Part shown: one piece after another, positions 43,718 through 55,002 of the stretch
Layout of the letters: the number at the start of each line of letters is the position of its first letter
Position numbering within the stretch: position 1 is the first letter of the stretch
Assembly: GCF_036226925.1 (NCBI RefSeq)
Contig: NZ_CP109031.1
Span: 9,424,001 to 9,488,000 of the forward strand
Length of the DNA: 64,000 nt
From: Streptomyces sp. NBC_00659
GTDB lineage: Bacteria > Actinomycetota > Actinomycetes > Streptomycetales > Streptomycetaceae
Direction of reading: 5' to 3'
Position numbers and translations under genes: made by a program
The notes under the pieces: model-generated
What the model was told of the DNA's origin: nothing
Databases searched by the model: none
What the model saw: the letters and a program-made list of their open reading frames with translations, nothing else

Positions 43718-43947
43718 AGTGCCCCCTTGAATGCGGGCCACCCAATGCGGCCGAGCGGAACGTACCAGGGCATGTGGTTCCCGACTAGAACTGGGACGTG
43801 ACCGGCTCGCCATCGCCCTGCGAATCCCCCAAGGCCCCGGTCCCTATGCGCCCGTCTGCCGCGGTCACCCGAACCCCAGCTCAGCCTGTCCCTCCAACGG
43901 AGCCACACCCGTCGTAGGAGGGCTGCTCCCCAACCGTGTGAGCCTGA

Positions 43948-43986
43948 GCACGATAGGTGTCGTGTTTGCAGGACACCTATCGGTGC
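43948..43986. terminator. Hairpin downstream of the DUF1062 remnant
   Basis: GATAGGTGTC (43952-43961) pairs with GACACCTATC (43972-43981), plus outer pairs with one bulge. It lies about 75 nt after the DUF1062 remnant on the minus strand, so could be its terminator. Confidence 0.55.
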
Positions 43987-44059
43987 CCTGACTCCAGCGT
44001 GTCGGTTGGGCCTGTCCGGCGGATCGGATCCTGCCGGACAGGCTCCGGGCCTGAAGGGC

Positions 44060-44637
44060 TCAGCGCTTGAGCATGAAGGTGAAGTCGCCCGAGAGCTTGC
44101 CGCTCAGGCGGGCTGTCGACACGAGGTTTCCCTCGGCAGGCAGCCTCTCGGCCTAGGCTCGCGAGGAGCCGAAACCTTCGGCGCTCAGACGCACCGGTCG
44201 CACAGATTTCCGCGCCGGAAAGCGGACCGAGACCAAGCCACCCCCGGCACAGGCGCCCACCGGCCGCGGTGCCCCCGGTGCGGCGGCGGACCGTACGGCG
44301 ATTGCCAGGCCGGCCGCTCGGTTCGACCCGAGCCGCCCACATCGCGGCGCCGTACGACCGGGTCCTGGAGCAGTTCGGCTGCCAGGCCGGGGTCGTTGCC
44401 GTGCAGCATGTGCAGGAGCTCGGGTCGTACGGAACGCACGTTCATCCGCTCCAGGACAGCGAGCTTGGTGGTGTCCCCGCACTCGGTGCACAGTGCGAGG
44501 AGCCAGGCGTGGAGGAACTTGTGGTTCGCGTTGACGCGGAATTTGCCGTTCGCCCGGAAGCGCCCGGAGGCGCACCTGTGGCAACGGCGGAGAACGATCG
44601 ACAGGCAGGTGGGCACGACCACCCAGTTCTTGGACAC
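44060..44637 (-). pseudogene. DUF1062 protein, frameshift and amber codon
   Basis: From ATG 44637 the sequence reads KNWVVVPTCLSIVLRRCHRC, ANGKFRVNANHKFLHAWLLA, CTECGDTTKLAVLERMNVRS, the two-zinc-knuckle DUF1062 pattern. Near 44340 it shifts frame; the rest (VRFPARKSVRPVRLSAEGFG, then TAG, then AERLPAEGNLVSTARLSGKL ... FTFMLKR-stop) continues to 44060. The TAG stands where Glu (GAG) is expected. Two lesions make it a pseudogene. Confidence 0.7.
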
Positions 44638-45183
44638 AGAAATACACCGGTTCCAGTGAGAAGACCGCAGCGAAAAGGAGCGCGGCGCACATGTGCGACG
44701 CGCGACGGATCAGCGCTCGGGGGGTCTCACTTGGTGTACAACGGCACGTCCTTGACCGGGTGATTGTGGGCGGGAGAACGGTAACGGCACACGAGGGTGC
44801 GGTTCCACGGATTTTCGGGCGGTTGGCGATCCCTCGTGGCGGGGGCCCACATCACCCTCGACCCACCGGACATGCCTTATTGGCTCTGGCCCGCCGTAGG
44901 AACCACGAAGGTCGACTCGCCCTCCAGGCCGCGAAGAACTGCGGCAGCGCCGACCCGGTCTCACAGCGGATCAACCTCGATGACGTCCGCAGGGCCCGTC
45001 TGGAGGCCGAAGCTGTCGGCACGCACGCGCGGCCACCTCGGAGTACCTATCAAGACCGCAAAACGGCTTCCTGCCCGCACCCAGCCCGCTTCGCGTCGAA
45101 CTGGCCCGCCACACCTCGGACTTGAAGTGATCAAATAGGAGAAGTCGGCTCTGTGGCAGGAGGCCGGCGGCCATAATCCGGGG
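44638..45183. other. No intact gene; possible phage-gene scrap
   Basis: A plus frame at 44965-45010 reads SQRINLDDVRRARLEAEAVG, which resembles the N-terminus of phage tail-assembly proteins, then ends in a different composition. No complete gene. Confidence 0.3.
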
Positions 45184-45480
45184 GTGGCAGGACTCGGGGG
45201 CCGACGCCAGCGGCGCAACTGGCAGATGATCGGCGCCTTGTGCGTCCTGGCGATCGTGGTGAGCATCGTGTACGCGGTGCGGCAGCTCATCCGCGGCGGT
45301 CTCGAGCCGGCCGATACCGCGGGCCTGCTCGGTCTTCCCCTGGGCATGACCGGGCTCGTGGCGACGGTCGTGGCGCTGCGCAAGCCCGTCGAGGGCAACG
45401 ACGCCGAACTCGCCCGTGGCTGGGCCGCAATACTGGCCAGCCAGGTCCAGGCTGGGGAGAGCCGAGTGCGGGTGGGGTAG
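45184..45480 (+). pseudogene. N-terminal remnant of a membrane-anchored STAND/NACHT-type protein
   Basis: 98 aa from GTG 45184. One helix (IGALCVLAIVVSIVYAVRQL), a second (LGLPLGMTGLVATVVAL), then RKPVEGNDAELARGWAAILA, a sequence found at the N-terminus of large Streptomyces NACHT or WD40/TPR ATPases. The rest is missing, replaced by unrelated sequence after about 45475. Confidence 0.5.
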
Positions 45481-45583
45481 AGGAGTGGCCTCCGCTTGTG
45501 CTCCGCGACGGCGTCTTCGGCCCGCTGAAGCGCTTGGGCTTCGAGCTCCTTCGGGTCGCGGAAAGTGTCACCGCAGGACACCG

Positions 45584-46390
45584 TCACTGCCGGACCCAGG
45601 CGCCAGAGCGTGGCGTTGACCGCGCACAGGCTACGGCCACGGATTGCCCGGCCACGGGCCGCCCGGGCGCCGACCGGCCTGTCGGCCACCGGCCGGCTGC
45701 CCGCCGGGGCGCCGCCCGCCGACCGATGGCCGGACGCCGGGCGGCGGCGCTCGGGGCGGGGGCCGCCGCCCGGGCGGGGGTGCGTTCCTCGGCGGGAAGG
45801 CTCCCGGTGGTGCCGCATGTGTCGAGGGCCGTCACGGGGAACAGCCCGGAGACGGGCCCGGGAAGGCATGCGGGAACCCTCCCGGAGAGGGGTGCGCGGA
45901 CCGGTCCGCGGGCCGAGACGACCCGGTCCGCGTCCCGCGTCGCGGTCCCGTCCCGGTCGGCCGCGAAGACGAACAGCCGCAGCACCAGGAAGCGGCCGGT
46001 CCCGGCGAGCCCGGCCGCGCCCAGATAGACGGCCTGCTCCGTGACCGCCCCGGGCGACGACCGCACCAGGTGCAGGACGAACATCGCCAACGACGTCACC
46101 GCGTAGGCGGCGGTGGCCGATCCTGCGGACTGCCAGTGGCGCCGCCACCCGGCCCGGCGCCCGGTCCCGAAGGTGAAGAGCGCGTGCAGCTCCGTGCACA
46201 GGGCGGTCGACGCGACGGTGACCACGGCGTTCGCCGCGGACCACGGCATCAGCGCGGCCAGCAGCGCAACGGCACCGCTGGAGAGGACCCCGACACCTCC
46301 GCCGCACACCACGAACCGGACGAACGAGGCGAGCGGCCCGGGAACGGCCGCGCCGACCGTCTCCGGTCCCGGCTCGGGCTGCGGCGTCAT
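45584..46390 (-). CDS. GtrA-like membrane protein with a long basic tail
   Basis: 268 aa from ATG 46390 (GGAAGG 8 nt upstream). Four hydrophobic segments (residues about 17-140: FVRFVVCGGGVGVLSSGAVA, AANAVVTVASTALCTELHAL, AYAVTSLAMFVLHLV, AVYLGAAGLAGTGRFLVLRL) match the GtrA family, which moves lipid-linked sugars. The C-terminal 110 residues are Pro/Ala/Arg-rich without known domain and may be a read-through tail because the reading frame lacks stops in this GC-rich DNA. Confidence 0.65.
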   Translation of the reverse strand: MTPQPEPGPETVGAAVPGPLASFVRFVVCGGGVGVLSSGAVALLAALMPWSAANAVVTVASTALCTELHALFTFGTGRRAGWRRHWQSAGSATAAYAVTSLAMFVLHLVRSSPGAVTEQAVYLGAAGLAGTGRFLVLRLFVFAADRDGTATRDADRVVSARGPVRAPLSGRVPACLPGPVSGLFPVTALDTCGTTGSLPAEERTPARAAAPAPSAAARRPAIGRRAAPRRAAGRWPTGRSAPGRPVAGQSVAVACARSTPRSGAWVRQ

Positions 46391-46646
46391 GGTGAATTCC
46401 CTTCCGGCGGGCGGGTCCTGGACCGCGGTGGTCGACCCGGTTCCACCCTGCCGTCGCCCGCGCGCGGCCACGAGACGGTCCGCACCCGGATCCATGGTGG
46501 AGCTGGCCCCACCCCGGGCCGAGGGCTCCGCCCACCAGGGGACCGGCGGAGCCGCGCCGGAGAGCCTGAATAGGAGCGGGGACAGAGCGTGCTGACATCA
46601 GGGCAGCGACACCGCCCGCACCCGTCCGCACCCCGGAGGAGTCCGC

Positions 46647-47072
46647 ATGGCCCTGTCCCGTGAAGAGCGTCAGAAGTTCCTGGCAGAACCGCACGTCGCC
46701 GCCTTCGCGGTGGACGGCGGGGCGGGACGCGCCCCGCTGACCGTGCCGATCTGGTACCAGTACGAACCCGACGGCACCGTGTGGATCATGACCGGGTCGG
46801 AGTCCCGCAAGAACCGGCTGATCGAGGCGGCGGGGCGGTTCTCCCTGATGATCGACCGGCTCGAACCCACCATCCGGTACGTGTCCGTGGAAGGTCCGGT
46901 CCTGGACACGACTCCCGCCACCCGCGAGAAGTTGCGGGAGATCTCGGCGCGCTATCTGCCGGCCGAGAAGGTCGACGCGTACGTCGACTTCGCGTGGAAG
47001 GAGCACGGCACGCAGGTCGTCGTGCGCATGCGCCCCGAGCACTGGTTCTCGTCCGACCTCGGTTCGGTCTGA
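46647..47072 (+). CDS. Pyridoxamine 5'-phosphate oxidase-fold (F420/FMN) protein
   Basis: 141 aa from ATG 46647 (GGAGGAG 7 nt upstream). MALSREERQKFLAEPHVAAF, VPIWYQYEPDGTVWIMTG, KNRLIEAAGRFSLMIDRLEP, VEGPVLDTTPA, EHWFSSDLG follow the split-barrel pattern of PPOX/F420-dependent oxidoreductases. These reduce or bind flavin cofactors; substrate unknown. Intact. Confidence 0.82.
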   Translation: MALSREERQKFLAEPHVAAFAVDGGAGRAPLTVPIWYQYEPDGTVWIMTGSESRKNRLIEAAGRFSLMIDRLEPTIRYVSVEGPVLDTTPATREKLREISARYLPAEKVDAYVDFAWKEHGTQVVVRMRPEHWFSSDLGSV

Positions 47073-47162
47073 GCCGTCGCCCCGGTCCGGTCCGAGGCGG
47101 AGTCGGGCCGGGCGCGCGGGGCGTCCGCCGCGACCCCGTGCGACGCCGCGTGAAGCAGGTCG

Positions 47163-47622
47163 ATGTCGGACAGCTCGCCCCCGGCCGGTCCGCGGCTGCT
47201 GGCGGCCGCCCTGTGCGTGGGCGCGGCTGGAGCGTTCTGCCGGCTTCGTGCGGCACACGGCCGCCCCTATGCCCGTCGGCTGTCCGAGTCCGAGGAGGCG
47301 AGGGGGCGGCCGCTGGAGGTCGAGGACCACGACGAGGCTTTGGCCAGCGCCCGTCATCTGCGCGCGGGGATCATCCTGACCTGCCTGTGCACGGCCCTGC
47401 TCGTCACCGCGGTCGGCGTTACGCTGGTACGCCCCGCCGAAGAACCTTCCGCAATTGATGATCCGGCAGGGCACGACCACACTGTGCGGGGAGGTCGTCG
47501 CGGTCCGACCTGGCACGGCCGTGCTCAAGACCGACGGCGTCGCTGTGACAGTCCGCCTGTCCCGAGCCGACTCCGTCACCCCGGTCGCGGCGTGTCCCGT
47601 CGCCCCTTCCTGCACCGGGTAG
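47163..47622 (+). pseudogene. Membrane protein with a frameshift
   Basis: The first frame encodes a helix (PRLLAAALCVGAAGAFCRL), an acidic linker and a second helix (AGIILTCLCTALLVTAVGVT) to RPAEEP. After a shift near 47447 the DNA continues LMIRQGTTTLCGEVVAVRPG, AVLKTDGVAVTVRLSR ... CPVAPSCTG-stop at 47622, a compact beta-type domain. One indel separates them. Confidence 0.55.
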
Positions 47623-47744
47623 GCCGACGGGCCACGATCCTCCGTGGGTCTACGGGGGACTGAGAAGCCGACGAGCAGCCCTCATGCTGAGGGCCGAAGG
47701 AGTGCCATGTCGGGTCGGGGCGCGTGGTTGTGCTCGGGTGGCAG

Positions 47745-49523
<1,779 letters not shown>

Positions 49524-49553
<30 letters not shown>

Positions 49554-49680
49554 ATGACGGACGCGGAGTGGGCCGAGATCCGGCTTTTGCTGCCGGTGCC
49601 GGCCTGGCTTCAAGGGCGGGGCGGACACCCCGAGGGCTACTGCCACCGCCAGCTGCTGGACGCGATCGCCTCTACTCTGA
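49524..49680 (+). pseudogene. IS5-family transposase, N-terminal fragment
   Basis: RVRRYPSDMTDAEWAEIRLL LP... and GHPEGYCHRQLLDAIASTLI are the family N-terminus. It stops at the left end of the IS200/IS605 element; a C-terminal piece of an IS5 transposase lies beyond its right end at 51481-51567. The middle of the gene is absent. Confidence 0.75.
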
Positions 49681-49795
49681 TCTTGCGAGAGTGCCCCGGC
49701 TTTCAGGCCGGGGGTGAATCGCGTCTCTGGGCTGCTCTGGCCTCGGCCGTGGGCATGGGTCAGCGCTGTCTGCCCGCGCCCACGGCTGCCCGCGC

Positions 49796-50224
49796 TCAGT
49801 CCGGGCGCTTGTGCTGTGCGATGTAGTCCTTGACTGCTTGGAGTGGCGCGCCGCCGCACGAGCCGGCGAAGTAGGAGGGCGACCAGAACCGGCCGGGCGT
49901 GATCGCCTGGTTGACCCGGCCGGTGAACTCCGCGTGCAGGCGGCGGGAGGAGACGCCCTTGAGGCTGTTGACCAGGCTGGCGAGTGCGACCTTGGGCGGG
50001 TGGTGCACGAGCAGGTGGACATGGTCGGTTTCGCCGTTGAACTCCTTCAGCTTGGCGTCGAAGTCCTCGCACACCTTGCGCATGATCTCTTCGCAGCGCG
50101 TCAGCATCTCGTCGTCCAGGGCGCCGTGCCGGTACTTGGTGACGAACACCAAATGCGCGTGCAGGTTGTAGACGACTGTTCGACCCCTGCGGATATCCGG
50201 GTTTGGTTCCCATCGTGGCGACAT
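49796..50224 (-). CDS. tnpA: Y1/HUH transposase TnpA of the IS200/IS605 element
   Basis: 142 aa from ATG 50224 (longer frame discarded). YNLHAHLVFVTKYRHG, then the HUH motif in DHVHLLVHHPP and catalytic Tyr in QAVKDYIAQHK. This enzyme cuts single-stranded ends near the subterminal hairpins. The C-terminal end reads APLQAVKDYIAQHKRPD. Complete by length. Confidence 0.85.
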   Translation of the reverse strand: MSPRWEPNPDIRRGRTVVYNLHAHLVFVTKYRHGALDDEMLTRCEEIMRKVCEDFDAKLKEFNGETDHVHLLVHHPPKVALASLVNSLKGVSSRRLHAEFTGRVNQAITPGRFWSPSYFAGSCGGAPLQAVKDYIAQHKRPD

Positions 50225-50246
50225 AGGCCAATGCCAAAGTGCTCTG

Positions 50247-51471
50247 ATGCAGCTTCGGTACAGCTTCCGCCTGTATCCGAGCACTGGTCAGCGTGCTGCG
50301 TTGGCGAGGGCGTTCGGGTGCGCGCGGGTGGTCTTCAGCGACGCGTTGCGCGTCCGCGAGGAGGCCCGTGCGGCGGGGCTGGGGTTCGTCGCCTCGGCGG
50401 AGCTGTCCAAGCGCCTCACCGCTGCGAAGAAGACACCGCAACGGGCCTGGCTCGGCGAGGTCTCGGCGGTGGTCCTCCAGCAGTCCCTCCGCGACCTGGA
50501 CACCGCCTACCGGAACTTCTTCGACGGCCTCAAGGGCAAACGCCCGAAGACGGGCGCGCCGCGGTTCAAGTCGAAGCGGGACAACCGGCAGTCGGTCCGT
50601 TTCACCGCGAACGCCTCGTGGCGGATCACGCCGGGCAAAAAGCTGCGTCTGCCGAAGATCGGCGACGTGAAGGTGAAGTGGTCGCGTGTCCTGCCCTCCA
50701 CTCCGTCAACGGTGACGGTGGTCAAGGATGCGGCCGGCCGGTACTTCGCGAGCTTCGTCATCGAGACGGACGCCTCGGAGGTACTGCCCCAGGCGACGCC
50801 GGAGGTCGGCATCGATCTGACACTTCGCCGTCCTCTCCGACGGCCGCAAGATCGGCTCCCCGCGCTTCCTGCGCCGGGCCGAGAAGAAGCTCAAGCGGGA
50901 GCAGCAGCGGCTGTCCCGTAAGACCAAGGGCTCCAGCAACCGGACCAAAGCCAGGCTGAAGGTCGCCCGCGCTCACGCCCGGGTGGCGGACGCGCGCCGC
51001 GAGTTCCACCACCAGCTCTCCACCCAGCTGATCCGCGAGAACCAAGCGATCGCCGTGGAAGACCTGGCGGTGAAGGGACTCGCCCGCACACGCCTGGCCA
51101 AATCCGTCCACGACGCCGGCTGGTCGGCGTTCGTGACCATGCTGGAGTACAAAGCCGCCCGGTACGGGCGCGCCTTCCACCGGATTGGCCGCTTCGAGCC
51201 CACCAGTCAGGTGTGCTCACGCTGCGGCGTCAAGGACGGCCCCAAGCCCCTCGACGTCCGTATGTGGACGTGTGGAGCATGCGGGGCGGTCCTGGACCGG
51301 GATGTGAACGCGGCAGTCAACGTCGCCAAGGCCGCCGGACTGGCGGTGCCGGCCTGTGGAGCGCAGGTAAGACAGGCACCCGTGCCCGCACCGCGCAGCG
51401 AAACAGGAACCCACCAAGAGCTACCCACCGCGTCGCCGCAGTGGGAGCAGATCGGAATCCCGAGCCTTTAG
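50247..51471 (+). pseudogene. tnpB: TnpB (RNA-guided nuclease family) with a frameshift at the first catalytic site
   Basis: The first frame reads MQLRYSFRLYPSTGQRAALA, FKSKRDNRQSVRFTANASWR, then EVGIDLTLRRP, where relatives have GIDLGLTHFAVLSDGR. A few bases are missing near 50817, so the rest continues in another frame: AVLSDGRKIGSPRFLRRAE, IAVEDLAVKGLA (Glu), CSRCG ... CGACG zinc finger, and DRDVNAAVNVAK (last Asp) to 51471. The lesion is at the first RuvC Asp loop; the guide RNA region at the 3' end may persist. Confidence 0.75.
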
Positions 51472-51480
51472 GCCCGGGAG

Positions 51481-51567
51481 GATGTCAACAGCAGTACAAC
51501 CGCGACCATGCCCGCCTGCGCGCACTCGGCGAACGCGCCTTCGCCCAGCTCAAGTCCTGGCGCCTGT
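51481..51567 (+). pseudogene. IS5-family transposase, C-terminal fragment
   Basis: QQQYNRDHARLRALGERAFA QLKSWRL is the end of the IS5 DDE domain with the Glu-containing helix changed. It is the far side of the IS5 split by the IS200/IS605 element, or a different copy. Confidence 0.6.
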
Positions 51568-51587
51568 CGCGGAAACCTTCGCGCGCC

Positions 51588-52082
51588 TCAGGTCGGCAGC
51601 CACTTCACCACCGCGTCCCCACACTCGGCCGTCTGTGCGTAGAACGCCCTCAGCTCCTGGTGCGCCGCCGCGAACGCCTGCCACGTCTCGGGCTCCGCGG
51701 TCACGCCGCCGTAGTGCGGCAGCAGTTCGGCGCGGGCGAAATCCCACAGTGCGTCGAAGTCGGCCATCGCCAGGAACCTGGCCACCCGGCGGGCCTGAGC
51801 CGCCGTCAGCACCAGGAGCGGCGGCTTGTGCCGGTCGGCGCGGAACACCGGCCGACCACCGAGCACCACCTGGGCCTGGGGCCGGTCTTCGACACGATGC
51901 GGGGGAGCGGCGGCGTAGATGCGTTGCTGGTCCAGATAGCGCTTGTCCAGTGCCTCTTCACGGTGCCGGCCGACCCGGTGCCGGACGGTCTCCGAGTCGT
52001 CCTCGAAGAGTCGTTCAAGCCAGGTCGTGCTGTTGCGTAGTGCGGGGGGCGGCACCGCTCGCAGACGGAGGTACGTACTCAT
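51588..52082 (-). CDS. DUF1877 family protein
   Basis: 164 aa from ATG 52082 (the longer frame adds an unlikely leader). MSTYLRLRAVPPPALRNSTT, VRHRVGRHREEALDKRYLDQ, VVLGGRPVF, LTAAQARRVARFLAMADFDA and YGGVTAEPETWQAFAAAHQE match DUF1877. Function unknown. Frame intact. Confidence 0.8.
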   Translation of the reverse strand: MSTYLRLRAVPPPALRNSTTWLERLFEDDSETVRHRVGRHREEALDKRYLDQQRIYAAAPPHRVEDRPQAQVVLGGRPVFRADRHKPPLLVLTAAQARRVARFLAMADFDALWDFARAELLPHYGGVTAEPETWQAFAAAHQELRAFYAQTAECGDAVVKWLPT

Positions 52083-52660
52083 GCCAGAGGGAGCGCACGG
52101 GGGCGCCGAAGCATTACGCGGCCGACGGACCCCGTTTGAGGGAAGACACTCGACCGTGGTGCGCGCGGGGATGGGGCGGTACCGCTCCGGTTGTCGGAAA
52201 GGGCGGACGGCGACCACTGGATCCCTCTCCGTGCCACTCACGGAGAGAGGAAGAGCGGCACGACGAGCGGTCCGGGGGCGTGGCGCTGGCGTCCGGTGGG
52301 CGGGCGCCTCGGCCTGCGCGGTACAGGAGCGGTACAGGACCGGGCGCTCACCCAGCGAATGGCCGGCGCGAAACGTGACCTGACCGGGACTGTGCCGGTT
52401 GCGCTGCGTCCTATGCACCGGATCCGCAGGGTGCCGAGAAGCCGTCAGGCGGCCCCGGACGCCGCGGCGCGGGCACGTGTCCCCGGCGCGGCGCGGCTAT
52501 CCGGAGCTCCTCGCGTGGGGCTGCGCGTCCTCGTTGGCTGGGTGGCGGGCACCGGCGACGACGTGGGGGGCGGAGCGTTGTGACACTTCTGCAAGGACGG
52601 ACGCTGGTAGCCATGGGGCCGTCGATGCGACCGGAGCACGGCGGACGGCATGCACTCGCC
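52083..52660. other. Intergenic
   Basis: No gene is supported on either strand; the right part must hold the promoter of the sigma factor gene at 52661. Several ATG codons (52580, 52616, 52661) share the sigma frame, so the leader could be longer. Confidence 0.45.
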
Positions 52661-53320
52661 ATGAACCCGGTACGAACGAGGACAGTCTTGGGCCAGGTAC
52701 GGCAACCCCGGCGTGTACATGAGTGCAATGGGGAATTGGGCGCGGCGGTCGCGCGGGCGCAGGAGGGCGACGAGGCTGCTTTCGCGGTCGCGTACCGGAT
52801 CGTGCAGCCGGGCCTGCTCGGCTATCTGCGTGGCCTGGTCGGTGGCGACGCGGAGGACGTGGCCTCCGACGCCTGGCTGGAGATCGCCCGTGACCTCGGC
52901 CGTTTCAAGGGGGACGGGTCCGGGTTCCGCGGCTGGACCTCGACCATCGCCCGGCACCGGGCGCTGGACCATCTGCGCCGACAGCGGGTACGGCCCCGGG
53001 CAGGAGGAAGCGAACGGGACGTACTGGACCTGCCCAGCCGGAACAGCACCCACGACGAAGCCCTGGAGTCCTTGTCCACCGAGCGGGCGCTGGAACTGGT
53101 CCGCCGACTGCCGCGGGACCAGGCCGAGGCCGTACTTCTGCGGGTCGTCGTCGGCCTGGACGGTCCCGCCGCCGCACGCGTCCTCGGCAAGCGTCCGGGA
53201 GCGGTGCGAACTGCTGCCCACCGGGGCCTGAAACGCCTCGCCCGTCAGCTGGGCGTCGACGGTGAAGCGGACAAGGGTGTGACGAATGAGGCTTCCTCGG
53301 CGCTGGGTGAGTCGAAATGA
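52661..53320 (+). CDS. ECF-type RNA polymerase sigma factor
   Basis: 219 aa from ATG 52661; ATG 52616 or 52580 are possible starts. Region 2: EAAFAVAYRIVQPGLLGYLR, GGDAEDVASDAWLEIARDLG, FRGWTSTIARHRALDHLRRQ. Region 4: ALELVRRLPRDQAEAVLLRV, HTH in GPAAARVLGKRPGAVRTAAH, RGLKRLARQLG. The middle linker carries a DDE-rich DLPSRNSTHDEALESL. The next gene encodes a membrane protein, probably its partner. Confidence 0.87.
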   Translation: MNPVRTRTVLGQVRQPRRVHECNGELGAAVARAQEGDEAAFAVAYRIVQPGLLGYLRGLVGGDAEDVASDAWLEIARDLGRFKGDGSGFRGWTSTIARHRALDHLRRQRVRPRAGGSERDVLDLPSRNSTHDEALESLSTERALELVRRLPRDQAEAVLLRVVVGLDGPAAARVLGKRPGAVRTAAHRGLKRLARQLGVDGEADKGVTNEASSALGESK

Positions 53321-53407
53321 ACAACGTCGGCAACAGTTACCGACGGACAGGCATCAGACCCGGAACGCCGAACGAATTGAACCGGTCGAACAGGAACGGA
53401 AGCGGAC

Positions 53408-54169
53408 ATGGGTGAACGGTTGGGCGGTGACGGAGTTCCGGGCCGTCGACGTGCGCACCCTGGCGGCGCCGTGTCCGACCCGTGGGAGGTGCGTGACGCT
53501 GCCACGCTGGAAATGGAGTTGGGTGCCGTTCTACGCGCAGGCCATCTCGACCCCGAGGCCGAGCAGCGGGCCCTGACCGCCTTCCGGGCTGCCCATGAAG
53601 AAGGCGCGCAGCAAGCGCGCCCCCGGCGCAGGGACGACTGGCGGTTGCCCGCGGAGCGGCGTGCCAGGCGTCCCGTGAAGATGACGCTCGGCGTGGTGTT
53701 CGCCAGCCTCACGCTGGGTGGAGTCGCGGTCGCGGCCATCGGGTCCGTCGGCTCGTCCACGGACGGTGACGGCGCCGCGCGGGGGACCGCGCACCCGTCG
53801 GCCGCCGCCCCGGACGAGCCGGGCGGTGAGGCCCCTTCGGCGTCCTCCGACGTCCCCGGACCGACGGACGGCCCGGCCACCGCCCAGGACACCGAAGCCC
53901 ATTGCCGCGCCTACGAGCAGGTCAAGGATCGCGGCAAAGCGCTCGAGGGAACGGCTTGGCAGCGACTCGTGACGGCCTCCGGCGGGACGGACAAGGTCGC
54001 CGCATACTGTTCCGAGCAGTTGGCGCGGGCGACCGCCGCGCCGAGCAGGCCCGCCGGCAACGGCAAGGCGGGAAGCGCTGGCGACTCCGGCAACGACGTC
54101 GGCGGCACGGGCAACGCGGCCGGAAACGGCCAGGCAAGCGTCCCGGCGGGCAGCGGCAAGCAGAAGTAG
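53408..54169 (+). CDS. Membrane protein downstream of the sigma gene, probable anti-sigma-like partner
   Basis: 253 aa from ATG 53408 (GGAAG upstream). An N-terminal soluble segment (residues 22-90) reads VSDPWEVRDAATLEMELGAV, LDPEAEQRALTAFRAAHEEG; one membrane helix at 93-112 (MTLGVVFASLTLGGVAVAAI) follows; the rest is a Ser/Gly/Pro-rich external region with two Cys (AHCRAY, AAYCSEQ). The order after an ECF gene and the topology fit a regulator, but no zinc-binding anti-sigma motif (HxxxCxxC) is visible. Confidence 0.6.
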   Translation: MGERLGGDGVPGRRRAHPGGAVSDPWEVRDAATLEMELGAVLRAGHLDPEAEQRALTAFRAAHEEGAQQARPRRRDDWRLPAERRARRPVKMTLGVVFASLTLGGVAVAAIGSVGSSTDGDGAARGTAHPSAAAPDEPGGEAPSASSDVPGPTDGPATAQDTEAHCRAYEQVKDRGKALEGTAWQRLVTASGGTDKVAAYCSEQLARATAAPSRPAGNGKAGSAGDSGNDVGGTGNAAGNGQASVPAGSGKQK

Positions 54170-54301
54170 CCCCCGCCGTGCCTAATCCATGCCCGTGAAG
54201 AACGGACAACCACGGTCGACAGCGGTGCGATCAGACCCGTGCAACAGGGGCGGCGCAATGAATCAACACAGGTCAGCGACCATCTGGGCGCCCAGCTCCG
54301 T

Positions 54302-54350
54302 CGCTTCCCAAGCTGAGAGAGCGCGAGTTCGATTCTCGTCACCCGTTCCA
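54302..54350 (+). tRNA. 3' fragment of a tRNA-Gly(CCC), probable attachment site
   Basis: The sequence has a TTCCCAA anticodon loop (54305-54311), a T arm with GTTCGATTC (54328-54336) and ends CCCGTTCCA at 54350, matching the 3' half of Streptomyces tRNA-Gly(CCC). The 5' half is missing and the anticodon stem pairs poorly. A 3' tRNA fragment is the usual mark of an integrated element (att site). Confidence 0.6.
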
Positions 54351-54552
54351 TGCCCGCCAGGTCGTCGACGGGCGGGTGTTTGTTGTGCGGAGTCAGCATC
54401 GAGGTCGTAGCGCAGGAAGCCGGGCCCGTGTTCCTGACCCGAGGCGACCGCGGGTGTCAGGGCAAGCCCCGGCCGCTAGGGTCGCAGCATCCGATCAACC
54501 CAAGGCCACGGCGACCAACAGGTCGAACGAGGCCACCACCAGGGGGAGTTCA

Positions 54553-55002
54553 GTGCGACGAGCCATTGTGCTGGGCGGGAGCTGGGCCGGACTGCTCGCA
54601 GCACGCGTCCTGTGCGACCAGGCGGACGAAGTTGTCATCCTCGAGCCCGACAGCGCCAGCAGCCCAGGCAACGGCGCCCCCGCCGCCGCCAACTGCACGC
54701 CCTGCTCTCCTTCTTGGGGCACACCAACTGGAACGCTGGTTCCCCGGAATCGTCGACGCCCTCGTCCAAGACGGCGCGCAGCTGGGAACAGGGACAGCGT
54801 TGCAGTACTACGTCGATGGGACACGCAAACCAGCCGTTCCCGACAACGTGATGATCGGCGCAACGCGCCCCTTCCTCGAAGAGCACATACGTCGTCGGGT
54901 GCATGCCCTCGCCAACGTCACGGTGCGATCTGCACGAGCTCACGGACTCCTCTTCCGCGGCAGCCAGGTGCGCGGAGCACGCTTCTCGGCCCCCGGAACA
55001 TC
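54553..55002 (+). pseudogene. FAD-dependent oxidoreductase fragment with frameshifts
   Basis: From GTG 54553 (AGGGGGAG upstream): RRAIVLGGSWAGLLAARVLC, EVVILEPD. GGSWAG is the dinucleotide-binding motif. Later segments lie in other frames: RRQLHALLSF, then LGAHQLERWFPGIVDALVQD, ALQYYVDGTRKP, RPFLEEHIRRRVHALANVTV. Two shifts (near 54690 and 54712) are needed. The gene ends at the MITE-like repeat at 55003. Confidence 0.65.

Larger units (their letters stand above)
49690..51480. mobile_element. IS200/IS605-family element
   Basis: Divergent tnpA and tnpB lie between two imperfect subterminal hairpins (GCCCCGGC ... GGCCGGGG near 49695-49715; CCCGAGCC TTTA GGCCCGGG near 51459-51480). Both flanks are IS5 transposase sequence. 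No target duplication is expected in this family. Confidence 0.75.

Noticed and set aside
44961-47615. A very long minus-strand open frame (884 codons).
   Set aside because: It is the antisense of several real genes in GC-rich DNA, with Arg/Gly/Pro-rich composition and no domain; GtrA and the PPOX gene explain this DNA better.
53408-54169. Classical zinc-binding anti-sigma factor (ZAS).
   Set aside because: The HxxxCxxC motif is not present; only position after the ECF gene supports a partner role.
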